Notes: a model not told the origin generated them from the letters alone. Positions 8,699 to 17,539 are shown, numbered from the stretch's first letter. The stretch: 64,000 bases of DNA from Achromobacter sp. UMC71 (GCF_014170305.1 NZ_LZZT01000030.1:1-64000), one strand, 5' to 3'. Translations and numbers: made by a program.

Positions 8699-9715
8699 AT
8701 GACACAACCCCCCCGTCGCGCTCTGCGCCGCGCCTTGCTGGGCGGCGCCGCGGCCCTGGCCGCCACGCTGGCCTTCGGCGCACCCGCGCTGGCCCAGGCT
8801 ACCGATTTCCCCACCAAGCCGCTGCGCTTCGTGGTGCCTTACCCGCCCGGCGGCCCGCTGGACACCATGGCCCGCATGTTGGCGGAAAAGGTGCGCGGCT
8901 CGCTCGGCCAGCCCGTCATCGTCGAAAACCGTTCGGGCGCCGGCGGCAACATCGGCGCCGACCTGGTGGCCAAGGCCGCGCCTGACGGCTACACGCTGGT
9001 GATGGGCGCCGTGGCCACCCACGCCATCAACCCCTGGCTGTTCGCCAACCTGCCCTATGACCCGGTGAAGGACTTTGCGCCGATCACCATCGTGACGTCG
9101 GTGCCGAACGTGCTGGTCATGAACGTCGAGTTCGCTGCCAAGAACAAGATCGAGACGCTGGCCGACCTGATCGATTACGCCAAGAAGAACCCGGGCAAGC
9201 TGAACTACGGTTCGGGCGGCAACGGCAGCGCGGGCCACCTGTCGGGCGAACTGCTCAAGGCGCGCGCCGGCATCAATGTCGAGCACATCCCCTACCAGGG
9301 CGCGGCGCCGGCGCAGTTGGCGCTGCTGTCGGGCCAGTCGGACTTCATGTTCGACAACCTGGCGGCGTCCGCCCCGCTGATCAAGGACGGCAAGGTCAAG
9401 GCGCTGGCCGTGACCACGGCCAAGCGCTCGTCGCTGCTGGCCAATGTGCCCACGGTGGAAGAGTCCGGCATCAAGGGCTTTGACCTGGGCACCTGGTTTG
9501 GCGTGTTCGCCACGGGCGGCACGCCCGCCCCGGTGGTGGCCAAACTGCACAAGGCCTTCGCTGAAGCGATGGAACTGCCCGACGTGAAGCAACGCTCGCT
9601 GTTGATGGGTTCGGAAGTGGGACCGATGACGCCCGAAGCCTTCGCCGAGTTCGTGAAGAACGAAAAGGCCAAGTACCAGGAGATCGTGAAGATCTCCGGC
9701 GCCAGCCTGAACTAA
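8699..9715 (+). CDS. Tripartite tricarboxylate transporter (Bug family) periplasmic receptor
   Basis: Bug proteins are periplasmic solute receptors, very numerous in Bordetella and relatives, that work with TctA/TctB membrane proteins or act as sensors. The 338-residue protein starts with a long signal peptide rich in Arg then Ala, ending in ALAQA. It shows the family landmarks: FVVPYPPGGPLD, then GQPVIVENRSGAGGNIGAD, then DGYTLVMG. The ATG at 8699 follows GAGAGGAG; the open frame extends upstream to 8630 without support. No tctA or tctB is near. It is a single-gene unit between two terminators, and the ligand cannot be told from sequence. Confidence 0.93.
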   Translation: MTQPPRRALRRALLGGAAALAATLAFGAPALAQATDFPTKPLRFVVPYPPGGPLDTMARMLAEKVRGSLGQPVIVENRSGAGGNIGADLVAKAAPDGYTLVMGAVATHAINPWLFANLPYDPVKDFAPITIVTSVPNVLVMNVEFAAKNKIETLADLIDYAKKNPGKLNYGSGGNGSAGHLSGELLKARAGINVEHIPYQGAAPAQLALLSGQSDFMFDNLAASAPLIKDGKVKALAVTTAKRSSLLANVPTVEESGIKGFDLGTWFGVFATGGTPAPVVAKLHKAFAEAMELPDVKQRSLLMGSEVGPMTPEAFAEFVKNEKAKYQEIVKISGASLN

Positions 9716-9787
9716 GCGGTTGCGCGGGTCGGTCGCGTTACCGCTGGCGTCAAGCCGGCGGGCGCGACTGGCCCGTCAGGTCGATGC

Positions 9788-9820
9788 AACGCCGCACCCT
9801 TGGGTGCGGCGTTCTGCTTT
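9788..9820 (+). terminator. Rho-independent terminator after the Bug gene
   Basis: AACGCCGCACCC at 9788-9799 pairs perfectly over 12 bases with GGGTGCGGCGTT at 9802-9813. CTGCTTT follows on the plus strand, so it serves the plus-strand Bug gene. Confidence 0.85.
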
Positions 9821-9827
9821 GCGCGCC

Positions 9828-10187
9828 TTATTCCACCGGCGCGGCCAGCAGGCCGTCGATCAGCCGGAGCAGCAGCTTGCGATCGGTTTCCAGGTCGGTG
9901 CAGCCGTATTGGTCGGTCTCGCGGTTGACCCATGCGCCGCTGGCGCGCCATTGGCCGTCTTCCGGCCGCAAGGTCAGGGCGTAGATCCAGATACCGGTCC
10001 AGCTGCGGTGAAAGCGCAGCACGTCGCCTTCCAGGTAGATGAACCACTTGTCTTCCATTTCCTGCGGGATGCGGCCTTGCCGCAGGCGCGCATGCTGCTC
10101 GGCCGTGTAGACAGCGTCGAACGGCAGCGGGGCGCGCTTTTTGGGCGCGGGCAGGTGTTTCCAGGAAGCGGCTTGGGCGTCGGGCAT
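9828..10187 (-). CDS. Small conserved hypothetical protein
   Basis: This is a 119-residue soluble protein with no signal peptide or membrane helix. It is rich in aromatic residues, with a pattern of short strands around FHRSWTGIWIYALTL and a C-terminal helix ETDRKLLLRLIDGLL. I do not recognise a functional family. The reading frame has the codon bias of the neighbours and converges on the Bug gene across a terminator, which supports it as a real gene. Its start is divergent from the VOC-fold gene, 96 bases away, so the two may share a promoter region. Confidence 0.75.
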   Translation of the reverse strand: MPDAQAASWKHLPAPKKRAPLPFDAVYTAEQHARLRQGRIPQEMEDKWFIYLEGDVLRFHRSWTGIWIYALTLRPEDGQWRASGAWVNRETDQYGCTDLETDRKLLLRLIDGLLAAPVE

Positions 10188-10283
10188 GGGGATCGGTTTG
10201 CTTTATGCTTGAGCGGATGCGCGTGCTGTTTTCGCGGCGCACCGGTAGTCCTGTGCGCAACCCTCGCATACTAAGGCCAGACC

Positions 10284-10646
10284 ATGCATTTGTCCCATGC
10301 CATCCCCATCCTGCGCATTTTTTCCGAGGAAAAGGCACGCGAGTTCTATCTGGATTTCCTGGGTTTTGAATGGGACTGGGAACACCGCTTTGAACCCGGC
10401 CTGCCGCTGTACGCGCAGGTGCACCGCGGCGACCTGGTGCTGCATCTGAGCGAACACTACGGCGACGCCACGCCGGGCTCGGCGATCTTTGTGCGCACGC
10501 AAGGCGTGGACGACTACCAGGCCGAGCTGATCGCCAGGCAATACGGCTATGCGCGCCCCGGGATCGAAGAGGCGCCCTGGGGCCGGCTGCTGCAGGTGAC
10601 CGATCCGTTTGGCAACCGGCTGACGTTCTGCGAATCGCAGGATTAG
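10284..10646 (+). CDS. VOC-fold (glyoxalase/bleomycin-resistance-like) protein
   Basis: This 120-residue single-domain protein belongs to the vicinal-oxygen-chelate superfamily, in the bleomycin-resistance-like branch. It opens with IPILRIFSEEKAREFYLDFLGF and ends with the typical DPFGNRLTFCE. Members bind or inactivate small hydrophobic drugs, or act as dioxygenases or lyases; the substrate here is unknown. It converges with the minus-strand gentisate cluster across a very strong hairpin at 10647-10691. Confidence 0.88.
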   Translation: MHLSHAIPILRIFSEEKAREFYLDFLGFEWDWEHRFEPGLPLYAQVHRGDLVLHLSEHYGDATPGSAIFVRTQGVDDYQAELIARQYGYARPGIEEAPWGRLLQVTDPFGNRLTFCESQD

Positions 10647-10691
10647 GGGCCCGGCGCGCGGTTCCGGTGGCGATGAACCGGGCGCCGGCCC
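10647..10691. terminator. Bidirectional hairpin between convergent genes
   Basis: The arms at 10647-10664 and 10675-10691 pair at 16 of 17 positions with one bulged base, around a ten-base loop. This GC-rich stem sits exactly between the stop of the VOC gene and the stop of the last gene of the gentisate cluster. It has no T-tract in either direction. Confidence 0.6.
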
Positions 10692-10697
10692 GCGGCG

Positions 10698-11873
10698 CTA
10701 CATCTTGCAGTCGGCCGCGTGTACGTCGGTGTGGCCGCGCGCGATCACCTTGAGGTTCTTGTAGACCAGCTTGCCGTCCGGTCCCGCCTCGATGTGCAAC
10801 AGGTACCAATCCTGCACGGGATGCTGGTTGGGGCCGAACTTGAATTTACCGCGCACGCTGGGGAAGTCGGCGCGGCGCAGGGCATCGCGGAACGCATCGG
10901 GCTTGCCGGCGATGTCGCCGTCCACGGCCTTCAGGCCGGTGCCGAGCAGGTTGGCCGTGTCATAGGCCTGCGCCGCATAGGCGGTGGGCGCGCGGTTATA
11001 GGCCTTGGTGAAGGCTTCCACGAAGTGCTTATTCTGCGCGTTGTCCAGATCAGCGCTCCACAGCGAACTCAAGTAAAAGCCCTTGCCTGCGTTGCCGGTG
11101 GCGGCCAGCATGCGCTCGTCCATCGAGTAGATGGGCGTGATCATCTTGATCTTGTCCGACAGGCCCGAATTGGCGAATTGCTTGGTCAGGTTGATGCCGG
11201 CGCCGCCGGGGTGGAATTGGAAGATGGCGTCCGGGTTGAGCGAGCGGATGCGCGCCAGCTCCACCGAGAAATCGGCCTGGTCCAGCTTGGTATAGATTTC
11301 TTCGGCGATCTCGCCCTTGTACGTGCGCTTGAAGCCGGCGACGGCATCGCGCCCGGCCTGGTAGTTGGGCGCCATGACGGCGACGCGCTTGGCGCCCAGC
11401 TCGTTGGCGGCGATGCCAGCCGTGTCGGCGTACGAATCGTTCTGGAACGACACCGAGAAGTAGTTGGGGTTGCAGGCCTTGCCTGCGTAGTTGGACGGCC
11501 CGGCGTTCAGGCTGACATAGAAGCCGCCGGCGTTGAGCACCGTCGGCGCCACCGCGGCCAGCACGTTCGAGAAGTTGACGCCCGTGAACAGGCGCACGCC
11601 GCCTTGCACCATCTTGTCGGCAATCTGCTTGGCATTGGCCGGCTTGAGCGCGTCGTCCTCGACCCGCACGTTCACCGGCACGCCGCCCAGCTTGCCGCCG
11701 CCTTCCTTGACGGCCAGCATGAAGGCGTCGCGCTCGTCCTCGCCGATGTAGCCGGCGGGCGTGGACAGCGTGCCGATGAAGCCGATGTCCACGGGTTTCT
11801 GCTGGGCATGGGCGGCCAAGGCGGCGAACGCCAGCAGCAGGGCGGCGCTGCCGCGGATGGGTGTCATTGTCAT
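10698..11873 (-). CDS. ABC transporter substrate-binding protein, branched-chain amino-acid/aromatic type, orphan
   Basis: This 391-residue periplasmic receptor of the Peripla_BP_6 (LivJ-like) family has a signal peptide of about 23 residues ending AAHAQ. The mature start, VDIGFIGTLSTPAGYIGEDE, is typical. Members of this family in aromatic-degradation clusters bind benzoate- or cinnamate-type acids. Here it is the last gene of the gentisate cluster and no permease or ATPase is adjacent, so it must borrow a transporter or act as a sensor. The ATG at 11873 follows AGGAGGAGACAACC; the upstream extension to 11999 is unsupported. Confidence 0.88.
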   Translation of the reverse strand: MTMTPIRGSAALLLAFAALAAHAQQKPVDIGFIGTLSTPAGYIGEDERDAFMLAVKEGGGKLGGVPVNVRVEDDALKPANAKQIADKMVQGGVRLFTGVNFSNVLAAVAPTVLNAGGFYVSLNAGPSNYAGKACNPNYFSVSFQNDSYADTAGIAANELGAKRVAVMAPNYQAGRDAVAGFKRTYKGEIAEEIYTKLDQADFSVELARIRSLNPDAIFQFHPGGAGINLTKQFANSGLSDKIKMITPIYSMDERMLAATGNAGKGFYLSSLWSADLDNAQNKHFVEAFTKAYNRAPTAYAAQAYDTANLLGTGLKAVDGDIAGKPDAFRDALRRADFPSVRGKFKFGPNQHPVQDWYLLHIEAGPDGKLVYKNLKVIARGHTDVHAADCKM

Positions 11874-11902
11874 GGTTGTCTCCTCCTGTACTGGCCGTTT
11901 TG

Positions 11903-13114
11903 TTACGGCTCGATGGGTCCCGCGAGACAGTTCTCCACTTTCCAGCCATAGAGCCACTGCAGCGCGTCGTAGAACTGGGACTGGCTGCGGCCGGTCCACA
12001 GCATGTTGCGCACGGTGCGTTCGACGCCCCGCGCGTGATAGAGCCTGCCCATTTCGCGAGTGGACCAGACCACCCGGGCGCTGCGCGGGATGCGCACCGA
12101 TTCGTACAGGCGGAAGGCCGCCTCAAGGTCGTGGCCGCAGCGCTTCACGGCTTGGCCCAGCGTCACCGCGTCTTCGAGCGCCATGCAGGCGCCCTGGGCC
12201 ATGTATTGCGTCATGGGGTGGGCGGCGTCGCCCAGGATGGTGACGCGGCCCTGGCCCCAGTGCTCGACGGGCTCGCGGTCGGCGGTGGCCCAGCGCTTCC
12301 ACGAGGTGGGGCGGTCCAGCATCTGGTGCGGGCGCGGATGGATGCCCTGGAAGTACGACAGCACTTCCTCCTTGCTGCCTTCGCGCACGCCCCATTGCTC
12401 CTGTTCGCGGCTGTGGAAGGTCACCACCAGGTTGTATTGCTGGCCGCCGCGCAAGGGGTAATGCACCAGGTGGCAGTGCGGGCCGGCCCACAGCACGGGC
12501 GCGTTGATGCGCAATTCCTCGGGCATGTTCTCGCGTTCCACCACGGCGCGGTAGACCACGTGGCCGGTGACGCGCGCCGGGTCGCCGATCAGGCGTTCGC
12601 GGATCACGGACTTGACGCCGTCGGCGCCCACCACGGCGTCGGCCTGGTAGCGGTTGCCCTCGGTGTCGACGACCTCGACCCGCCGGCCGTCCTGCGACAC
12701 GCTGGCTATCTGGGTCGAGGTGCGAAAGCGGATCAGCGGATTCTGCTGCACGGCTTCCAGGATGGACAGATGGATGTCCGCGCGGTGTATCACGGCGTAG
12801 GGGCCGCCAAAGCGCTCGCGGAAGGCGGCGCCGGTGTCGATGCGCACGACTTCGCGGGCATCGACCGCGTCCATCATGATGATGTGGTCGGTAAAGACCG
12901 CGCGCTCGCGCGCCGTGACGCCCACGCCCAGCGCGTCCAGCGCGGCGAAGGCGTTGGGTCCCAGCTGGATGCCCGCGCCGATCTCGCCGATGTGCGCGGC
13001 CTGTTCCAGCAACTGCACGGCGATGCCCTGGCGCGTCAGCGCCAACGCGGCGGCCAGGCCGCCGATGCCGCCGCCCACGACGATCACGGATTGTCTGGAG
13101 GATGCCGTATTCAT
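11903..13114 (-). CDS. FAD-dependent monooxygenase, 3-hydroxybenzoate 6-hydroxylase-like
   Basis: This 403-residue class A flavoprotein hydroxylase has the dinucleotide motif VVGGGIGGLAAALAL near residues 13-27, the central DG motif VVGADGVKS, and GDAAHPM near 290-297, which contacts the FAD ribityl chain. The overall pattern matches 3-hydroxybenzoate 6-hydroxylases and salicylate hydroxylases. Given the gentisate dioxygenase in the same cluster, the likely reaction is NADH-dependent para-hydroxylation of 3-hydroxybenzoate to gentisate. Its ATG at 13114 overlaps the stop of the upstream flavoprotein gene (ATGA). The substrate assignment is inference from context. Confidence 0.85.
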   Translation of the reverse strand: MNTASSRQSVIVVGGGIGGLAAALALTRQGIAVQLLEQAAHIGEIGAGIQLGPNAFAALDALGVGVTARERAVFTDHIIMMDAVDAREVVRIDTGAAFRERFGGPYAVIHRADIHLSILEAVQQNPLIRFRTSTQIASVSQDGRRVEVVDTEGNRYQADAVVGADGVKSVIRERLIGDPARVTGHVVYRAVVERENMPEELRINAPVLWAGPHCHLVHYPLRGGQQYNLVVTFHSREQEQWGVREGSKEEVLSYFQGIHPRPHQMLDRPTSWKRWATADREPVEHWGQGRVTILGDAAHPMTQYMAQGACMALEDAVTLGQAVKRCGHDLEAAFRLYESVRIPRSARVVWSTREMGRLYHARGVERTVRNMLWTGRSQSQFYDALQWLYGWKVENCLAGPIEP

Positions 13115-14463
13115 GCGTTGCCACCCAGGAAGACGCCTTGCCGCCGCAGCTGCGCCTGCAGCGCCGCCACCGGCACGGCGGCGGGCGCGCAGCCCGCGCG
13201 CAGCGCCATCGCCGACGCGGTGCCGGCGGCTTCGCCCATCACGAAGCAACTGCCGCTGACGCGTGCGGCGGATTGGCCTTCGTGCGTCATCGATGCGCAG
13301 CGCCCGGCCACCAGCACGTTGCCGGCCACGCCCGGCCCGCGGCGCGGGACCATCATGCGAAACGGCAGCTGGTTGTAGCCGCGCGATTCGGGAATGGGCG
13401 GCCACATCCATTGCACGTCGCCGGCCGTGTGCATTTCCAGCGGCCAGCCGTTCACGCCGATGCTGTCGTCGAAGTCGGCACAGCCGAGCACGTCTTCCTT
13501 GGTCAGCATGGCTTCGCCGATGATGCGGCGGGTTTCGCGGATGCCCAGCTGCGGCGCGATGTCCAGTACGTAGGCCTGTTCAAAACCCGGCACTTTGGCG
13601 CGCAGGAACGCCAGGTACTGCGTGATCTGGCGGCGGCCTTCCAGTTCGCCGGCCGAGAGCGAGGCGGCATCGGTGCCGTCGGCCGCGCTGCCGTCGGCGT
13701 TGGCCAGCTGCGTGACGTTGACGCGCCATTCATAGTCGTGCTTTTGCGGCCGCACGATGGCGCCGCGCCGCGGAAAGGTGAATTCACCGCTGGCGGCGGC
13801 TTGGTCCATCAGGACGGGGATGGTCTTCCAGGCTTCCTGAGCGCGCACGCCGTCGACATTGCCGACCTTGAACATCAGCGTGGGGTAGAGCATATGGCCC
13901 TGGGCGTCGCCTTTCTCGAACGGCAATCCGCCCCACTGGGCGATGTCGGCATCGCCCGAGCAGTCGATGAAGATCTTGCCGCGCACGGCGCAGCGGCCCG
14001 ACTTGGTTTCCAGGAACAGGGCATCGACATTGCCGGCCGCGTCGCGCGTCAGGCCGCTGGCCAGCGCGTGGAACAGGATCTGCGCGCCGCTGTCCTGCAC
14101 CAGGCCGTCGGCCGCGCACTTGAACGCCGAGATGTCGTAGGCCTGGGCATGGATCTTGCCCAGAATCAGGTGCGGGTCGTTCAGACCGTCCAGCGCGCGC
14201 ATGCGGTCCAGCAGCTCGTCGGTGATGCCGTGCACGACCTGCTGGATATCGCCGTGGATGTTCGCATGCAGCCCGCAGAAGTTGGAGACGCCCGCCGCCG
14301 TGCCCATGCCGCCCAGGAAGCCGTAGCGCTCCACCAGCAGCACGCGGGCGCCGTTGCGGGCGGCGCTGGCGGCCGCCAGGATGCCGGCCGGGCCGCCGCC
14401 CAGCACGACGGCTTCATATTCGCCGTACAGCGGGATCTGGCGGGCGGGTTCGGTAATGGTCAT
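13111..14463 (-). CDS. FAD-dependent oxidoreductase (FAD_oxidored family)
   Basis: This 450-residue flavoprotein has an N-terminal Rossmann motif GGGPAGILAAASAARNG starting at residue 22, followed by VERYGFLGG. A later segment DCSGDADIAQWGGLPFEKGD is typical of the PF12831 family, which is related to fumarate reductase/succinate dehydrogenase flavoproteins and uses FAD to oxidise or reduce small organic acids. No specific role in gentisate breakdown is established, so its substrate is unknown. It is preceded by the ribosome site AAGGAGACAAGC shared by other genes of this cluster and is translationally coupled to the 3HB6H-like gene. Confidence 0.82.
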   Translation of the reverse strand: MTITEPARQIPLYGEYEAVVLGGGPAGILAAASAARNGARVLLVERYGFLGGMGTAAGVSNFCGLHANIHGDIQQVVHGITDELLDRMRALDGLNDPHLILGKIHAQAYDISAFKCAADGLVQDSGAQILFHALASGLTRDAAGNVDALFLETKSGRCAVRGKIFIDCSGDADIAQWGGLPFEKGDAQGHMLYPTLMFKVGNVDGVRAQEAWKTIPVLMDQAAASGEFTFPRRGAIVRPQKHDYEWRVNVTQLANADGSAADGTDAASLSAGELEGRRQITQYLAFLRAKVPGFEQAYVLDIAPQLGIRETRRIIGEAMLTKEDVLGCADFDDSIGVNGWPLEMHTAGDVQWMWPPIPESRGYNQLPFRMMVPRRGPGVAGNVLVAGRCASMTHEGQSAARVSGSCFVMGEAAGTASAMALRAGCAPAAVPVAALQAQLRRQGVFLGGNA

Positions 14464-14492
14464 GCTTGTCTCCTTGCGTATTGCGGATGGCG

Positions 14493-15497
14493 CTACTGGC
14501 CCTTGATGCCGAGCTTCTTGATCAGCGGTTCCCAGCGCTTGAGTTCGTCGTCCATGTAGGCGCGGAACTCGGCTGGGCTGCTGCCCACGGGGTCCATGAA
14601 TTGCGCTTGCAGGCGCTTGATCACCTCAGGGTCGCGGATCGCCTGGATCAGCGCGTCGGACAGCTTTTTCTGAATATCGGCCGGCACCTTGGACGAAATC
14701 ACGAAACCGATCCAGGCCGACCCCTCGATGCCCGGCACGCCGGCTTCGGCCAGCGTGGGGATCTCGGGCAGCAGCGTGGAGCGTTTGGACGACGTGACGG
14801 CCAGCGCCTTCAGGCGGCCGTCCTTCACCATGGACATGACCGCGATGGGCGGCAGCGCCGCGAACTGCGTGTCGCCCGACAGCAGCGAGGTCAGCGCGGC
14901 GGGCGACGACGGGTAGGGCACGTGCGTGGCGCGCGCGCCGATCTGCTGCAGCAGCAGTTCCACCGCCAGGTGCGACACGGTGCCGGCGCCGGGCGAGGGG
15001 AAGTTGTACTTGTCCGGATGCTTCTTCAGCGCTTCGAGCAGCTGGCCGACGTTATCGATGCCGGCGTTGGCGGGCACCACCAGCACGTTGGGCTGGTGCA
15101 CGGCCAGGGTCAGCGGCGACAGGTCGGTGGCGGGCGCGTACGGCAGCTTGTCGAACAGCAGCGTGTTGTTCACCAGCGGGCCGGTGATGGACACGCCGAA
15201 GGTGTAGCCGTCGGGCTTGGCATTGGCGATGGCGAAGGTGCCGATATTGCCGCTGGCGCCGGGCTTGTTTTCCACCACCACGGTCTGGCCCAGGATGGCG
15301 CCGGCCTTTTCGCCGACGATGCGCGCCACCTGGTCGGGGCTGGAGCCCGGGCCGAACGGCACGATCGCCTTGAGCGGTTGCGCAGGCCACGCGTCGGCGG
15401 CCTGCGCGGCGCCGAGCGGCGCCAGTGCGATCAGCCCCAGGGCCAGCGTGCGCGCCGCGAATCCGCGCACGCGGGTCAGGGTCAAGGAATCAGCCAT
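14493..15497 (-). CDS. Bug-family periplasmic receptor, gentisate cluster copy 1
   Basis: This 334-residue TTT receptor has a signal peptide with an Arg-containing start and a cleavage-like AAQAADAWP. The landmarks AIVPFGPGSSPDQVAR, GQTVVVENKPGASGNIGT and DGYTFGVSI follow. It lies within the catabolic cluster, so it probably binds an aromatic carboxylate such as a hydroxybenzoate, though this is inference. The ATG at 15497 overlaps the stop of the chorismate-mutase-fold gene by eight bases. No TctA/TctB partner is near. Confidence 0.92.
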   Translation of the reverse strand: MADSLTLTRVRGFAARTLALGLIALAPLGAAQAADAWPAQPLKAIVPFGPGSSPDQVARIVGEKAGAILGQTVVVENKPGASGNIGTFAIANAKPDGYTFGVSITGPLVNNTLLFDKLPYAPATDLSPLTLAVHQPNVLVVPANAGIDNVGQLLEALKKHPDKYNFPSPGAGTVSHLAVELLLQQIGARATHVPYPSSPAALTSLLSGDTQFAALPPIAVMSMVKDGRLKALAVTSSKRSTLLPEIPTLAEAGVPGIEGSAWIGFVISSKVPADIQKKLSDALIQAIRDPEVIKRLQAQFMDPVGSSPAEFRAYMDDELKRWEPLIKKLGIKGQ

Positions 15498-15888
15498 GCT
15501 TGTCTCCCGCGATCTTCATATTGTTGAAATAGGTCTGTTCATTGGCGATGAAGGCCGCGACCATCGCGCGATAGGCGGCGTCCACCACCTGGTCCAGGTT
15601 CTCGAAGCCCTGGTCGTGGCGCTCGGCCAGGCGCCGCACCTTGTCGAAGACCTCGGCCTGGCGGGCCGGGGCGCTGACCTGGAAGGCGTCGCGCTTGAAG
15701 CGCGCGGCGTCCTTCACGTACATGGCGCGCTCGGCGATCAGGCGCACGATGGCGTCGTCCAGGCGGTCGATGTTGGCCCGCACCTCGGACAGGGTGGCAC
15801 ACAGCGGCCGGTAGGCGGGGTCGGTGTATTCGCGCAGCGGCGCGCCCTGGGGGTCGGGCTCCTGGCCCGTAAGGGTGCCGCGGGTCAT
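15490..15888 (-). CDS. Chorismate mutase type II domain protein, PchB-like
   Basis: This 132-residue all-alpha AroQ-fold protein aligns well with PchB, the isochorismate-pyruvate lyase that makes salicylate, and with AroQ chorismate mutases. Aligned active-site residues are Arg37 (PchB Arg14), Arg54 (Arg31) and Lys65 (Lys42, in ARFKRD). The position of Gln90 is Glu117 here. About 25 extra residues precede the domain. It is coupled on both sides: its ATG overlaps the isomerase stop (ATGA) and its stop overlaps the Bug start. Such a gene inside a gentisate operon suggests chemistry on an (iso)chorismate-like or aromatic acid; the reaction is not proven. Confidence 0.85.
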   Translation of the reverse strand: MTRGTLTGQEPDPQGAPLREYTDPAYRPLCATLSEVRANIDRLDDAIVRLIAERAMYVKDAARFKRDAFQVSAPARQAEVFDKVRRLAERHDQGFENLDQVVDAAYRAMVAAFIANEQTYFNNMKIAGDKHG

Positions 15889-16523
15889 TTGACGTAGTCC
15901 GGCTGGTTGGCGGGCGCGGCCTGCTGGAACGCGGGCTGGGCGATGCAGTGCGCATGGACCTGCAACAGGCGCGGGTAGGCGGACAGGTCGCAGCCCATGC
16001 GCTGGGCGTTGGCGACCTGCGGCACCACGCAGCAGTCGGCCAGCGTCGGCGCATCGCCGAAGCAATACGCGCCATGGCCATGGCGTGCCAGCAGGGTCTC
16101 GACGGCGGTCAGTCCCTCGCGGATCCAGTGGTGATACCAGGCCGTCTTTTGCGCCTCGGTGGCGCCCAGTTCTTCCTGCAGATAGCGCAGGATGCGCATG
16201 TTGTTGACCGGGTGGATATCGCAGGCGATGGCGTCGGACAGCTCCAGCACGCGGGCGCGTTCGCGCGCCTCCTGAGGAATCAGGCGAGGCTCGGCATGGG
16301 TCGCGTCCAGGTAGTCGATGATGGCCAGCGACTGCGACAGCGAAAAGTCGCCATCGGTCAGCAGCGGCACGCCGGCCGACGGGTTGATGGCGACGTAGCC
16401 GGCGGCGCGCTGTTCCTGCTTGCGCAGGTTGATGGGCAGCACCTCGAACGCCACGCCTTTCAGGGCCAGCGCGATGCGCACGCGGTACGAGGTGGAGCTG
16501 TTGAAGAAGCTGTGCAGTTGCAT
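15885..16523 (-). CDS. GSH-dependent maleylpyruvate isomerase (zeta-class GST)
   Basis: This 212-residue zeta-class glutathione transferase has the N-terminal thioredoxin-fold motif FFNSSTSYRVRIALALKG, whose serine pair binds glutathione, and a helical C-terminal domain. The family isomerises maleylacetoacetate or maleylpyruvate. Because a gentisate dioxygenase and a fumarylpyruvate hydrolase are in the same cluster, maleylpyruvate to fumarylpyruvate is the likely step. The ATG at 16523 gives the family start MQLHSFF; the open frame continues upstream only as noise. Confidence 0.9.
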   Translation of the reverse strand: MQLHSFFNSSTSYRVRIALALKGVAFEVLPINLRKQEQRAAGYVAINPSAGVPLLTDGDFSLSQSLAIIDYLDATHAEPRLIPQEARERARVLELSDAIACDIHPVNNMRILRYLQEELGATEAQKTAWYHHWIREGLTAVETLLARHGHGAYCFGDAPTLADCCVVPQVANAQRMGCDLSAYPRLLQVHAHCIAQPAFQQAAPANQPDYVK

Positions 16524-16573
16524 AGGAAGTTGCGGTCGGGACCGGTTGCGTGGAACGGAGCGATCGGGCGGCG

Positions 16574-17539
16574 TCATTCGGCCGTGATGCCGGTGCGCGT
16601 GACGATGTCGTCCCAGCGCTTGGCATCCTTGGCGATCAACGCGCCGAATTCGGCGGGGGTGGAGGTGGCCGGCACCATGCCTTGCGCATCGAAGGCCGAG
16701 GCGGTGGCCGGCGTTTTCAGGATGGCGTTGATCTGCTGGTTCATGCGGTCGACGATGGCGGCCGGCGTGCCCTTGGGCGCCAGCACGCCGTACCACATGT
16801 CCACGTCCGCGCCTTGCAGTCCGGCCTCGGTCAGTGTGGGGGTGTCGGGCAGTTGCGGCAGGCGCTTGGGGCTGCCGGTGGCGATCACCTTCAGCTTGCC
16901 GGCCTTCACCTGCGGCAGCGCGACGTGCACGGGCAGGAACATATAGTCCAGGCGGCCGCCCAGCATGTCGGTGACGGCGCCGGAGGTGCCCTTGTACGGC
17001 ACATGCAGCATGGACGTGCCGGTACGGTCCAGGAACAGGGCCATGGACAGGTGGTGCGGCGTGCCCACGCCCGGGGTGCCGTAGCTGAGTTTGCCGGGTG
17101 CGGCGCTGGCCGCGCGAACCACGTCCTGCACGCTGTTGGCGGGATTGGACGGATGCGTGACCAGGAGCAGCGAGCCCCAGGACGTCAGGCCGACCGGGGC
17201 GAAATCCTGTTGCGGGTCGAAGCGCAGCTTGCCCTTGTACAGACTGCTGTTCATGACGAAGGTGTTCACCGTCACCAGGAAGGTATAGCCGTCAGGCGCG
17301 GCGCGCGCGACCTTTTCGCTGCCGATATTGCCGCTGGCGCCTGCCAGGTTTTCGACGACCACGGGCTGGCCCAGCGTCTGCGGCAGCGAGGCCGCCAATT
17401 GCCGCGCGATCAGGTCGATGCCGGTGCCCGGCGTGAACGGCACCACCAGCGTGACGGGTCGATCCGGCCAGGCGGCGTGGCTGGCCGTGGCCGTGACCGC
17501 CAGGGCGCCCGCCGCCAGGAGGCGTAAGAACTTGAACAT
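16574..17539 (-). CDS. Bug-family periplasmic receptor, gentisate cluster copy 2
   Basis: This 321-residue TTT receptor has a signal peptide ending in ATASHAAW. The landmarks are TLVVPFTPGTGIDLIAR, GQPVVVENLAGASGNIGS and DGYTFLVT. It differs clearly from the other Bug gene 2 kb away, so the two probably bind different ligands rather than being a recent duplication. The ATG follows TTGGAGACAAACC, a variant of the ribosome site recurring in this cluster. Confidence 0.92.
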   Translation of the reverse strand: MFKFLRLLAAGALAVTATASHAAWPDRPVTLVVPFTPGTGIDLIARQLAASLPQTLGQPVVVENLAGASGNIGSEKVARAAPDGYTFLVTVNTFVMNSSLYKGKLRFDPQQDFAPVGLTSWGSLLLVTHPSNPANSVQDVVRAASAAPGKLSYGTPGVGTPHHLSMALFLDRTGTSMLHVPYKGTSGAVTDMLGGRLDYMFLPVHVALPQVKAGKLKVIATGSPKRLPQLPDTPTLTEAGLQGADVDMWYGVLAPKGTPAAIVDRMNQQINAILKTPATASAFDAQGMVPATSTPAEFGALIAKDAKRWDDIVTRTGITAE

